The translations under genes and the position numbers were made by a program. From NCBI GenBank assembly GCA_900465675.1, contig UBJR01000012.1:62001-126000 (forward strand): a stretch of 64,000 bases of DNA, written 5' to 3'. The notes under the pieces were generated by a model. That model had not been told where the DNA came from. It did no database searches and was given only the letters and a program-made list of their open reading frames with translations. Each line of letters begins with the position of its first letter. The first letter of the stretch is position 1. Below, one piece after another: positions 43,520 through 51,383 of this stretch. The stretch comes from Hyphomicrobiales bacterium. Its GTDB lineage: Bacteria > Pseudomonadota > Alphaproteobacteria > Rhizobiales > Rhizobiaceae.

Positions 43520-44550
43520 AAGGTCAGCTGCACCTTGCAGGCGGCGCTCCTGTCGCCCGCCAGCAGGAAGGCAGCATCTGCCTGCGCAAGCGGCAGGCTG
43601 TGGCTGATGATCGGGCGGACATCGATCGCCCGGCTTGAGATCAGCGCGACGGCGGTCGCGAATTCCTCGTGGAACCGCTGCGTTCCGTGGATATGCAGCT
43701 CCTTGGCAACGATGGCATTGAGCGGCACCGGAACTTCGCCCGATACACCCACCTGCACGATCGTCCCGCGCGGCTTCACCGTCGCGATCGCGCCGCGGAT
43801 CGCCGGGGCTGCCGCGGAGCATTCGAAGACGAGATCGAAATAGCCCTTGCCGGCCTCGAATTCCGCGAGTGCCCCGGCGCCCTGGGAGACATTGACCGCA
43901 CGCGTTGCACCCATCGCCACAGCACGCTCCAGCGCGGCATCCGCAAGGTCGGTGACGACGATCTCCGCCGCGCCATGATGTTTGACAACGGCAACCATCA
44001 AGGAGCCGATCGGCCCGGCGCCGGTGACCAGAACCCGCTTGCCCCTGATCTCTCCCGCCCGCGAGGCGGCATGCAGGCAGACAGACAAGGGTTCGCTGCA
44101 GGCAGCCTCCGCCGCACTTGTTTCCGGCCCGGCTTCGAAGCACTGCTTGGCGGGAACCACCAGCCACTCGCGGAACATCCCCTGCTCGTGCGGCAGCCGC
44201 ATGGCACTGCCCATGAAGCGCATTTCCAGGCAATGGATCGGCATGCCCTTCTGGCAATATTCGCAATGGCCGCAGGGTTGGCTCGGATTGACCGCGACGA
44301 GCGTACCCGCCTTCAGGGGAACACCCTCGCCCGCCTTTTCGACAATCCCCGCCGCTTCATGTCCCGGAATGATCGGCTCGCGAACCCTGACGGGGCCGAA
44401 GCCACCGTCCTGATAATAATGCAAGTCGGAGCCGCAGATACCTGCGGCCGCCATCTTCAGCAAAACCTCTCCCGGTCCGGGTTCAAGAACCTCAGCCGCC
44501 TCGATCCTCAAGTCACCCTTGGCATAAAGCCGTGCCAGACGCGTCTGCAT
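43516..44550 (-). CDS. Zinc-type alcohol dehydrogenase similar to L-idonate 5-dehydrogenase
   Basis: The 344-residue medium-chain dehydrogenase has the catalytic zinc ligands (AAGICGSDLHYY, IPGHEAAGIVEKA), the structural zinc cysteines (PSQPCGHCEYCQKGMPIHC) and the NAD motif VLVTGAGPIGSLMVAVVK. The segment MRFMGSAMRLPHEQGMFREW resembles L-idonate 5-dehydrogenase (IdnD). ATG 44550 has AGGAGG 6 bases ahead. It follows the TRAP large subunit by 10 bases, so it probably oxidises or reduces the sugar acid imported by that transporter. Confidence 0.88.
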   Translation of the reverse strand: MQTRLARLYAKGDLRIEAAEVLEPGPGEVLLKMAAAGICGSDLHYYQDGGFGPVRVREPIIPGHEAAGIVEKAGEGVPLKAGTLVAVNPSQPCGHCEYCQKGMPIHCLEMRFMGSAMRLPHEQGMFREWLVVPAKQCFEAGPETSAAEAACSEPLSVCLHAASRAGEIRGKRVLVTGAGPIGSLMVAVVKHHGAAEIVVTDLADAALERAVAMGATRAVNVSQGAGALAEFEAGKGYFDLVFECSAAAPAIRGAIATVKPRGTIVQVGVSGEVPVPLNAIVAKELHIHGTQRFHEEFATAVALISSRAIDVRPIISHSLPLAQADAAFLLAGDRSAACKVQLTF

Positions 44551-44560
44551 TCCCATCCTC

Positions 44561-45967
44561 CTAGCGCAACAGGCCAAGCTGCTGCGGCAGCCAGAGAGAT
44601 ATAGACGGCACAAAGGTGATCAAGATCAATGCGACGAAGAGCGGCACCAGCCATGGCAGAATGGCGATCGTCGTCCGCTCCACCGAGAGCTTGGCCACGC
44701 GCGAGAGCACGAACAGCACCATGCCGAGCGGCGGATGCAGCAGCCCGATCATCAAGTTCAACGTCATGATCAGGCCAAACTGCACCGGATCGATCCCGAA
44801 CTTGGCAACAATCGGCAGCAGGATCGGCACCAGAATGGTGATCGCCGCGATCGTATCGAGGAAGCAGCCGACGAAGAGCATCAGCAAGTTGACCAGGATC
44901 AGGAACACCCACTTGTTGTCGGTGATCGACAGGATCGCGTCCGACAGCAGCTGCGCCGCCTGACTGACGGTCAGAAGCCAGGCGAAGACCGAGGCGGCCG
45001 TGACGATGAAGAGCACCGAAGCCGTGGTCTCGATCGTATCGAAGCTTGCCTTCGCCAGTGTCGAGAATGTCATCGTCCGGTAGCGCACCAGGCCGAGGAA
45101 AAGCGACCAGAGAACGGCCGCGACGGCCGCTTCTGTCGGCGTGAACCAGCCCATCGTCATGCCGCCGATCAGGATGACGGGGGTCATCAGCGCCATGACG
45201 GCGGAGAAGCCGAAATACCAGTCGAGCCCGAGCAGCGTCGAGAGCGCGATACCGGCAGCGGCATTCATCGATAGTCCGGCAAGCATCATCAGATAGATCG
45301 ACAGCGGCACCAAGAGAACCACGACGATTTCCATACCGGCCGAAAGCAGCTGTTTGACGTCGAACGGCGCGTCCGAACCCCAGCGTTTGACATAGGCGAA
45401 ACCGGCAACGGTGACCATCATCAGCAGCGTCATGACGATGCCCGGCAGAATGCCGGCCATGAACAGCGCGCCGATAGAAACATTCGCCATCATGCCGTAG
45501 ATGACGAAGGGAAGCGACGGCGGGAAGATCGGGCCGAGCGTCGCCGAGGCGGCTGTGACGCCGACAGCAGCTTCAACCGGGTAGCCGTGGTCCTTCATCG
45601 CCTTGATCTCGATGGTGCCGATACCGGCGGCATCGGCGAGAGCAGTGCCGGACATGCCGGAAAAGATCACCGAACCGATGATATTGACCTGCGCCAAACC
45701 GCCCTTCATCCAGCCGACGAGGGCCACCGCGAAGGAATAAATGCGGCCGGTCACGCCTGCCGAGTTCATCAGATTGCCGGCGAGGATGAAGAAGGGCACG
45801 GCGAGCAGCGGGAAACTTTCGACGCCGGCGATCATCCGCTGCGCCACGATGATATCGGGCGCAACACCGTAGAGAACAATGTAAAGCACCGAGGCGACGG
45901 CCATCGCGATAGCAACGGGCACGCCGATCAGCATCAGCACCAGAAAAGAGCCAAGAAGCAGCAGCAT
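44561..45967 (-). CDS. dctM: TRAP transporter large membrane subunit, DctM
   Basis: The 468-residue integral membrane protein has about twelve helices and the DctM hallmarks VPFFILAGNLMNSAGVTGRI, SAVFSGMSGTALADAAG-like (IFSGMSGTALADAAGIGTIE) and LGPIFPPSLPFVIYGMMA. It uses the sodium gradient to move an organic acid delivered by the binding protein. The C-terminal part has LVNLLMLFVGCFLDTIAAIT. It is 4 bases downstream of the small subunit gene. The name is by family; the substrate is not necessarily a C4-dicarboxylate. Confidence 0.94.
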   Translation of the reverse strand: MLLLLGSFLVLMLIGVPVAIAMAVASVLYIVLYGVAPDIIVAQRMIAGVESFPLLAVPFFILAGNLMNSAGVTGRIYSFAVALVGWMKGGLAQVNIIGSVIFSGMSGTALADAAGIGTIEIKAMKDHGYPVEAAVGVTAASATLGPIFPPSLPFVIYGMMANVSIGALFMAGILPGIVMTLLMMVTVAGFAYVKRWGSDAPFDVKQLLSAGMEIVVVLLVPLSIYLMMLAGLSMNAAAGIALSTLLGLDWYFGFSAVMALMTPVILIGGMTMGWFTPTEAAVAAVLWSLFLGLVRYRTMTFSTLAKASFDTIETTASVLFIVTAASVFAWLLTVSQAAQLLSDAILSITDNKWVFLILVNLLMLFVGCFLDTIAAITILVPILLPIVAKFGIDPVQFGLIMTLNLMIGLLHPPLGMVLFVLSRVAKLSVERTTIAILPWLVPLFVALILITFVPSISLWLPQQLGLLR

Positions 45968-45971
45968 TGGA

Positions 45972-46544
45972 TCAACCCTCGACGGTCTGGAATTCTTCGG
46001 GGCGCTCGAGAACCGAGTAGCCGCGGCGCATGTTGGCGATGAAGACGATCACCGCACGGATCAGCATCAGCACGAAGGCGACGAGCACGCTGTAGAAGAC
46101 GATGTTGCGGGGCAGATCGATGGTGACCATCTGCTCGTCGGCGACAACGTCCACATAGCGCCACATCAGGTGGCAGGCGTAAGCGAAGAAGCCGATGCGG
46201 ACGATATCGACGACAGTCGCGAGGACGCGGGCCAGGCGTGCCGGCATATAGTGATAGAAGACGTCCACCTGAATGTGGCGCGAGGTGCGCACGCACATGA
46301 TCGCGCCAAGGAAAACGACGCCAATCAGGCAGTTGATGGCAATTTCCTCGGTCCAGGCGTAGCTGTCGTTCAGCACATAGCGGGTGAAGAACTGCAGGAA
46401 GACACAGCCCGCCATCAGCCAGAAGACGATCAGCGTGATCCAGTCTTCGATGGCATAGTCGGAAATGTTGGCGGTCGGCGCGTGGCCTTCGAATTCCTGA
46501 CCGATCTCTTCGGCGGTCACCTGCGTGTGAATTTCTTGCGTCAT
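45972..46544 (-). CDS. dctQ: TRAP transporter small membrane subunit, DctQ
   Basis: The 190-residue protein has four predicted helices, with the DctQ patterns FTRYVLNDSYAWTEEIAINC and LGAIMCVRTSRHIQVDVFYH. The N-terminal cytoplasmic tail is longer than usual (about 30 residues). It connects binding protein and large subunit and is encoded between them. Confidence 0.92.
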   Translation of the reverse strand: MTQEIHTQVTAEEIGQEFEGHAPTANISDYAIEDWITLIVFWLMAGCVFLQFFTRYVLNDSYAWTEEIAINCLIGVVFLGAIMCVRTSRHIQVDVFYHYMPARLARVLATVVDIVRIGFFAYACHLMWRYVDVVADEQMVTIDLPRNIVFYSVLVAFVLMLIRAVIVFIANMRRGYSVLERPEEFQTVEG

Positions 46545-46607
46545 GAGCGGCGTTGATCCCCTGCGGAAAGAATGGACGCGGCGTCCGGAGACGCCGCGCC
46601 GCGGGCT

Positions 46608-47582
46608 TTACTGAATCGCGCGGATCGCTTCCCAATCGGCCTTGTCGTAGCCGAAGTCCTCGAACTTCACCTTGTCCATGACCGTCTTCTCGAAATCGGC
46701 CTTGTCGATCTCGGCGACGTTCAGACCCTTCTCCTTGAAGGTAGCGATCAGGCTGTTTTCCTTGCCTTCGATCGTCTTGGTGGTGCGCTCGGCGGCTTCC
46801 TGCATGACGTCACCGAAGATCTTCTTGTCTTCGTCCGAAAGGCTCGCCCACAGTGTCTTCGAGACCACCGTGTTGAGGTGGTCGACGATGTGGCCGGTCA
46901 GGATGATGTTCTTCTGAACCTCATAGAACTTCTTCGCCTCGATCGTCGTCAGCGGGTTCTCCTGGGCCTCGACCGTGCCGTTCTGGAGCGCCAGATAAAC
47001 TTCCGCGAATGCGATCGGCGTCGTGTTGGCGCCGCAGGCGCGCGGCATGGCAAGATAGGCCGGCACATCGGGCACGCGGATCTTCAACCCCGCCATGTCG
47101 GCGCATTTGGCAATCGGCTTGTTGGAGGTCGTGTGGCGGGTGCCGTAGTAGCTGACGGCGGCAATGTGGTTGCCGGTCTTGTCCTCGTAGCCCTTGGCGA
47201 GGCGTTTGAAGACGTCGCTCTTGGTATAGGCGATCAGGTGTTCCGGGCTGCGGAAGATATAGGGGAAATAGGTGACGCCGATCGGCTTGTAGTCGCGGGC
47301 GGCGAAGCTTGAGCCGGAGATGATGATATCGACGGTGCCGAGCTTCAGGCCCTGATTGATGTCGGCTTCCTTGCCGAGCTGCGAAGCCGGGAAAACGTCG
47401 ATCTTGTAGCGGCCATTGGTACGCTTGTTGATCTCGCCGGCGGCCCAGACCGATTCCGTGTGGAAGGGTTCCGAGGTTTCGTAGACATGGGCCCATTTCA
47501 GAACCGTCTGCGCATGTGCAATTGCCGTCGATGCCATGATCGCCGCAGCCGTGCAGACGATCGTTGCCAATTTCATTTTCAT
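46608..47582 (-). CDS. dctP: TRAP transporter substrate-binding protein, DctP
   Basis: The 324-residue protein has a Sec signal peptide (MKMKLATIVCTAAAIMASTA ending AHA) and the DctP fold (VLKWAHVYETSEPFHTESVW, INQGLKLGTVDIIISGSSFA, and the carboxylate-binding region GLKIRVPDVPAY with its conserved arginine). It captures an organic acid in the periplasm for DctQM. The upstream ribosome site is AGGAGGAGAG. It is 23 bases downstream of the GntR-family gene, so both share a transcript. Confidence 0.93.
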   Translation of the reverse strand: MKMKLATIVCTAAAIMASTAIAHAQTVLKWAHVYETSEPFHTESVWAAGEINKRTNGRYKIDVFPASQLGKEADINQGLKLGTVDIIISGSSFAARDYKPIGVTYFPYIFRSPEHLIAYTKSDVFKRLAKGYEDKTGNHIAAVSYYGTRHTTSNKPIAKCADMAGLKIRVPDVPAYLAMPRACGANTTPIAFAEVYLALQNGTVEAQENPLTTIEAKKFYEVQKNIILTGHIVDHLNTVVSKTLWASLSDEDKKIFGDVMQEAAERTTKTIEGKENSLIATFKEKGLNVAEIDKADFEKTVMDKVKFEDFGYDKADWEAIRAIQ

Positions 47583-47605
47583 CGCTCTCTCCTCCTGAGC
47601 TCTGT

Positions 47606-48364
47606 TTAAGTAACTGCAATTCCCTTTTTCGGCCCGGCCTGCTGGCCGCGCCCCTCCTCCCCCGAAAACTCCTCCCCGAAGCTTTCGGAAAATCTCTTCT
47701 GCGACATGGTCAGATGTGCGCGCATCGCAGCCTTCGCGCCCGCTGCGTCGCCAGCGGCGATCGCATCGCGAATGACGCGGTGCTCGTCCACCGCAGAGCG
47801 CCAGGTGACCGGCCCCTCGAAGTGGCTAGCCAGCTTCTCGAAATAGGGCGTCAGGCGCATGTCGAACATTTCGCCGGTGACCCGGATCAGCGTGGAATTC
47901 TGTACGATTGCGGCGATGCCGGTGTGAAACGCACGGTCGGCGGCAAGCACCGCACTGGCATCGTTGACCACGCCGCTCATGCGCTGCAGTGTCTCATCGA
48001 GACGCTCGATATCCTCGGGCTTTGCAGTCCTGGCGGCCTCTTCGGCAATGGCGCATTCGATGATCGCGCGTGCCTGCAGCAGCTCGAAGGGTCCCTCGAC
48101 CGGCTCCCGCTCGCTACCCGTGCTGCCGACGGCATGCTGGCGCACGACATAGATGCCAGAGCCCATGCGGATGTTGACGAGACCTTCAACCTCAAGAACG
48201 ATCAGCGCTTCGCGCACCGTCGGCCGCGACACCGAGAGCTGTTCGGCAAGGTCGCGCTCGGCCGGCAACCGGTGCCCGACGGCAAGGTCGCCGCGGATTA
48301 TCATAAGACGAATCTGATCCGCCACCTGCCTGTAAAGGCGGCGTGACTCCACGGCCGAAAACAT
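47606..48364 (-). CDS. FadR-type GntR-family regulator of the TRAP operon
   Basis: The 252-residue protein has the GntR motif (RLPAERDLAEQLSVSRPTVR then EALIVLEVEGLVNIRMGSGI) and an FCD domain with histidine ligands (DRAFHTGIA, MRAHLTMSQK). ATG 48364 follows GGGGGAGG at good spacing; the frame is open to TTG 48409. It is first in the regulator-dctP-dctQ-dctM-idonate-dehydrogenase-like unit and has a dyad in its promoter at 48400-48424. It probably represses the operon until a sugar acid binds. Confidence 0.9.
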   Translation of the reverse strand: MFSAVESRRLYRQVADQIRLMIIRGDLAVGHRLPAERDLAEQLSVSRPTVREALIVLEVEGLVNIRMGSGIYVVRQHAVGSTGSEREPVEGPFELLQARAIIECAIAEEAARTAKPEDIERLDETLQRMSGVVNDASAVLAADRAFHTGIAAIVQNSTLIRVTGEMFDMRLTPYFEKLASHFEGPVTWRSAVDEHRVIRDAIAAGDAAGAKAAMRAHLTMSQKRFSESFGEEFSGEEGRGQQAGPKKGIAVT

Positions 48365-48399
48365 GGCTGCCTCCCCCTGACGCGCCTCCTCAAGCGCGC

Positions 48400-48424
48400 A
48401 ATCGGTCAAATGGCCTGACCAATT
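48400..48424. promoter_or_regulatory. Candidate GntR operator upstream of the TRAP operon
   Basis: AATCGGTCA (48400-48408) and TGACCAATT (48416-48424) form an inverted repeat (8 of 9 positions match) around a 7-base spacer, 36 bases before the regulator start. GGTCA/TGACC arms are common in FadR-type GntR sites, so autoregulation is likely. Confidence 0.6.
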
Positions 48425-48473
48425 GAATCAGACGTACCATCGGCAAAGTTGTGCGTCAATCCGCCGCATGACG

Positions 48474-49544
48474 TCAAATAGGCGAGTTCACAGCATAGTC
48501 CGCGGCGAGCTTGCGGAAGGATGCCGCGGTTACCGGGTCGATCGTGACGCCTTCGCGCTCCCGGCGCTCCGCCACAGCCCACTCCCGGTCGCCGGGTGCC
48601 ATGACATTGAAGCCATCGCGCGCCGGCGAATTGCGCAACGTCTCGACATAGCGCGTCATGGCGGCGTCGAAAGTTTCGACGTCGAGAAACGCCGCCGGAT
48701 TGAGCGCGAGGACGAAGGCGCCAAGTCCGCGTGGCGTCGAGAAATCGGGGCCTGGCATTGGTGCGACGTCGAAACTCAACTTCATCCCCGTGAGCACGGC
48801 GCTGAGGATTTCGGAAATGCCGGCGAGCCCGGCGCCCTTGAAGCCGAATTCACCGCCAAGCGGCGCCAGCATATCGGCGATATCGGGGTTTGTCGTATCG
48901 TGGCCGCGCTCGTCCGACGCAACACCGGATGGAAGGTCGCGGCCGAGGCTGCGATAGAGCTGGACGCGATTATAAGGAACCGCGCTGGTCGCCATATCGA
49001 AAAGCCAGGGATTTTGCCCCCGAACCGGCACGGCGCAGGCGATAGGGTTGGTGCCGTGAAAACGCATCGCGCCGTCGTGAAGACGGACAAAGCTGTCGGA
49101 ATTGCAGAAGGTAAAACCGATAAAGCCCCGGCTTGCCGCATCCATCGCATAGGCGCCGGCCGGGCCGAAATGCGACGAGTTACGCACCGCGACGGCGCCG
49201 ATGCCGAACTCGCCCGCCAGACGGGTCGCATGCTCCATGGCGGTATAGGTCGCCAGCGCGCCATGGGCATTGTCGGCGTCCAGCGAGGCGATGGCGCCGA
49301 AGGCGCTTGCCAATTTCAGCGCCGGATTGGGATTGAGCCGCCCTTCGGTCAGTCCTTTCACGTAGTGAGCCAGCAGCCGGACGCCGTGACTGTCGATGCC
49401 GTGGCGGGTTCCGTGCATCATCGCTCTCGTGGCGGCCTCTGCCGTCGACTGGCTGGCGCCCGAGGCGGTCAGGACCCGCTCGCAAAATTCCGAGATGGCA
49501 GCAAGCGGCGCCAAGATATCAGTGGAAGCTATGTTGCCGGCCAT
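48474..49544 (-). CDS. Second Ldh2/YiaK-family dehydrogenase
   Basis: The 356-residue protein is a second member of the family at 42467-43519 but from a different branch (MHGTRHGIDSHGVRLLAHYV, VRNSSHFGPAGAYAMDAASR, FHGTNPIACAVPVRG, EFGFKGAGLAGISEILSAVL). In E. coli the YiaK member of this family is paired with a TRAP transporter for 2,3-diketo-L-gulonate; the same pairing here suggests it acts on the acid the TRAP system imports. It ends 109 bases upstream of the regulator start. Confidence 0.9.
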   Translation of the reverse strand: MAGNIASTDILAPLAAISEFCERVLTASGASQSTAEAATRAMMHGTRHGIDSHGVRLLAHYVKGLTEGRLNPNPALKLASAFGAIASLDADNAHGALATYTAMEHATRLAGEFGIGAVAVRNSSHFGPAGAYAMDAASRGFIGFTFCNSDSFVRLHDGAMRFHGTNPIACAVPVRGQNPWLFDMATSAVPYNRVQLYRSLGRDLPSGVASDERGHDTTNPDIADMLAPLGGEFGFKGAGLAGISEILSAVLTGMKLSFDVAPMPGPDFSTPRGLGAFVLALNPAAFLDVETFDAAMTRYVETLRNSPARDGFNVMAPGDREWAVAERREREGVTIDPVTAASFRKLAADYAVNSPI

Positions 49545-49630
49545 ATCGCTCGATCCGCTCCTGAACCCTGTTCAGAAGAACTAAGCGAGCTTCCGCTGCG
49601 CGTAAAGCGGCATACGGGTCATGCGAGCGG

Positions 49631-49945
49631 CTAGACGAGCTGCGCGCGTGCGCCCAGTCTTGCAATCATCGTTCGGAATTCGGCCGTCATTGCCAGCGCT
49701 GCGGAGGCAACGGCCGGAGACAGGTGCTCGCTGCGCCGCGCCGCCCGGCCGATCTTCAGCAGGCCTCTAAGTTCTGCACGTTCGCCGGAAAGCTGCGGAA
49801 ACCGTTCGGCCAGAAGATGCGGCAACGTTTCGGCATCATCCTGAGACGGCTGCGACATATCCTGATCAAGCTGCAGTAAAGAACGAAGCTCCACCTCCAG
49901 CTCCGCCGCTGCGCGGGCGATCTGCGCGATCACATCAGACATCAT
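49631..49945 (-). CDS. Hypothetical helical protein, 104 aa
   Basis: The frame starts at ATG 49945 with AAGGAGG 8 bases upstream (an ATG three bases on is also possible). The product is rich in alanine, leucine, glutamate and arginine and predicted nearly all-helical (SDVIAQIARAAAELEVELRS, ASAALAMTAEFRTMIARLGA), with no signal or membrane segment. I recognise no family. It lies 86 bases upstream of the Ldh-family gene on the same strand. Confidence 0.55.
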   Translation of the reverse strand: MMSDVIAQIARAAAELEVELRSLLQLDQDMSQPSQDDAETLPHLLAERFPQLSGERAELRGLLKIGRAARRSEHLSPAVASAALAMTAEFRTMIARLGARAQLV

Positions 49946-50087
49946 CCTCAACTCCTCCTTGGAAGCAGCGACGATACCGAATCGTTGCCGCTCAACCAGG
50001 GCGGGTTATGTGCTCATTTAGGCCGCAGCGATATCCCACTTTTTGGGGATATGCGCCGGTTTCGCACAGGAGAATGCCACGCGGAGT

Positions 50088-50636
50088 TCAACCTGACGTA
50101 ACGGGATGCGCAGCACCTTCGGCAAATGCCTCAAGTTCCGGATCGAAATCGATCTCCACGACGTTGTTGAAGACCGCCGTCGCCAGCATGATGCCTGCAA
50201 AGGCGACGAGATCGACGAGCACCTTGGCAGGATAGAGCTGCTTGAGCCGCTCCCAGATCGCCGCGGGGATCGCGTTCGAGTCGGCAACGATCGCCGTGCC
50301 GAAATCGGCAAGCAGGCGTTCCCTGTCTGAAAGAACCAGCGCATCCGGATCGAAGCCGGCATTGACAAGCGCGCGGCGGAAGAAGGTGATGGCGATCTTC
50401 GAGTTGCAGGATTTCGAGATCGCGTGCGAGAAGATCCAGATCTCCCGGTCGCTGACGGCAGGATTGAGCTCGGCGCGCAGGGTGAACCATTCGGCATAGA
50501 TGCGGTGCGCGGCAGGCGAGTGCAGCAGCGTTCTCTTCATATTGGTCATCCGGCCGCGCACCCGGACTTCCTCGTCATGCGCCTGGCGGATATCGTCGGA
50601 TGCGGTGTCGTAGTCGATCTGCGGGATGTGGCTCAT
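50088..50636 (-). CDS. AhpD-fold (carboxymuconolactone decarboxylase-like) protein
   Basis: The 182-residue protein has the helical AhpD-like pattern (HSPAAHRIYAEWFTLRAELN, SDREIWIFSHAISKSCNSKI). Only one cysteine stands where the redox CxxC would be (SCNSKI), so the thiol-peroxidase chemistry of true AhpD is probably absent. ATG 50636 is used. It is divergent from a cupin gene 132 bases away. Function unknown. Confidence 0.75.
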   Translation of the reverse strand: MSHIPQIDYDTASDDIRQAHDEEVRVRGRMTNMKRTLLHSPAAHRIYAEWFTLRAELNPAVSDREIWIFSHAISKSCNSKIAITFFRRALVNAGFDPDALVLSDRERLLADFGTAIVADSNAIPAAIWERLKQLYPAKVLVDLVAFAGIMLATAVFNNVVEIDFDPELEAFAEGAAHPVTSG

Positions 50637-50768
50637 GGCGTCATTCTCGTTTCTCCGTCGCGACGGAGATAGCAGTCCGGGCTCTCAAACTCCATCGCCG
50701 ATCTCGGGCAAGTACCTCTTGCTTCGCCTGCGCTATCCCGGGCACAATTGCCGAAGAGGAGATTTACG

Positions 50769-51263
50769 ATGAGCCATGATCACGACCATTCGGGAGATCA
50801 CACGCACGGCCCGATCGATTGGCGCGCACACGGCGTGAAGGTCATTCCGGGTAATGCGCTCGATCCGAACACGGCCCAGACGCCGGGCATGAACAGGGCG
50901 ACGGCGATCGACAATGCCCGCGCCGGCGCCGAGAAGATCTGGGCGGGCACCGTGACGATCCATGCCAATGCCAAGACCGGCGCTCATCACCACGGCGATC
51001 TCGAAAGCATCATCTACGTCGTCGAGGGCAAGGCCAGAATGCGATGGGGCGAAAACCTGGAATTCGTCGCCGAGGCCGGCCCCGGCGATTTCATCTTCGT
51101 CCCGCCCTACGTTCCGCACCAGGAAATCAATGCCAGCCGCGACGAGACGCTGGAATGCGTGCTCGTCCGCTCCGGCCAGGATCCGGTGGTCGTCAATCTC
51201 GATATCGAGCCGGTCGAGAAGCCGGAGGAAGTGGCCTGGGTCGATCCGATCCACAAGGCTTAA
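50769..51263 (+). CDS. Cupin-domain protein with histidine-rich N-terminus
   Basis: The 164-residue protein has a His-rich start (MSHDHDHSGDHTHGPIDW) and a single cupin with the metal motif (TGAHHHGDLESIIYVVEGKA, then PGDFIFVPPYVPHQEINASR). The two motifs supply the three histidines and glutamate that bind one divalent metal. ATG 50769 follows AAGAGGAG. It could be a small dioxygenase, isomerase or metal-sensing protein; nothing nearby decides this. Confidence 0.85.
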   Translation: MSHDHDHSGDHTHGPIDWRAHGVKVIPGNALDPNTAQTPGMNRATAIDNARAGAEKIWAGTVTIHANAKTGAHHHGDLESIIYVVEGKARMRWGENLEFVAEAGPGDFIFVPPYVPHQEINASRDETLECVLVRSGQDPVVVNLDIEPVEKPEEVAWVDPIHKA

Positions 51264-51383
51264 GAACCGGCGTTAACTGGTTTTGCAATCTCGATTTTCC
51301 TGGGCTCTTGCCGGTTAGCGATCGCTCTATAGTTATGGCGATATTCATGGGCAGTTTCCCGATGGAAACGCGGGTCGGACAAG

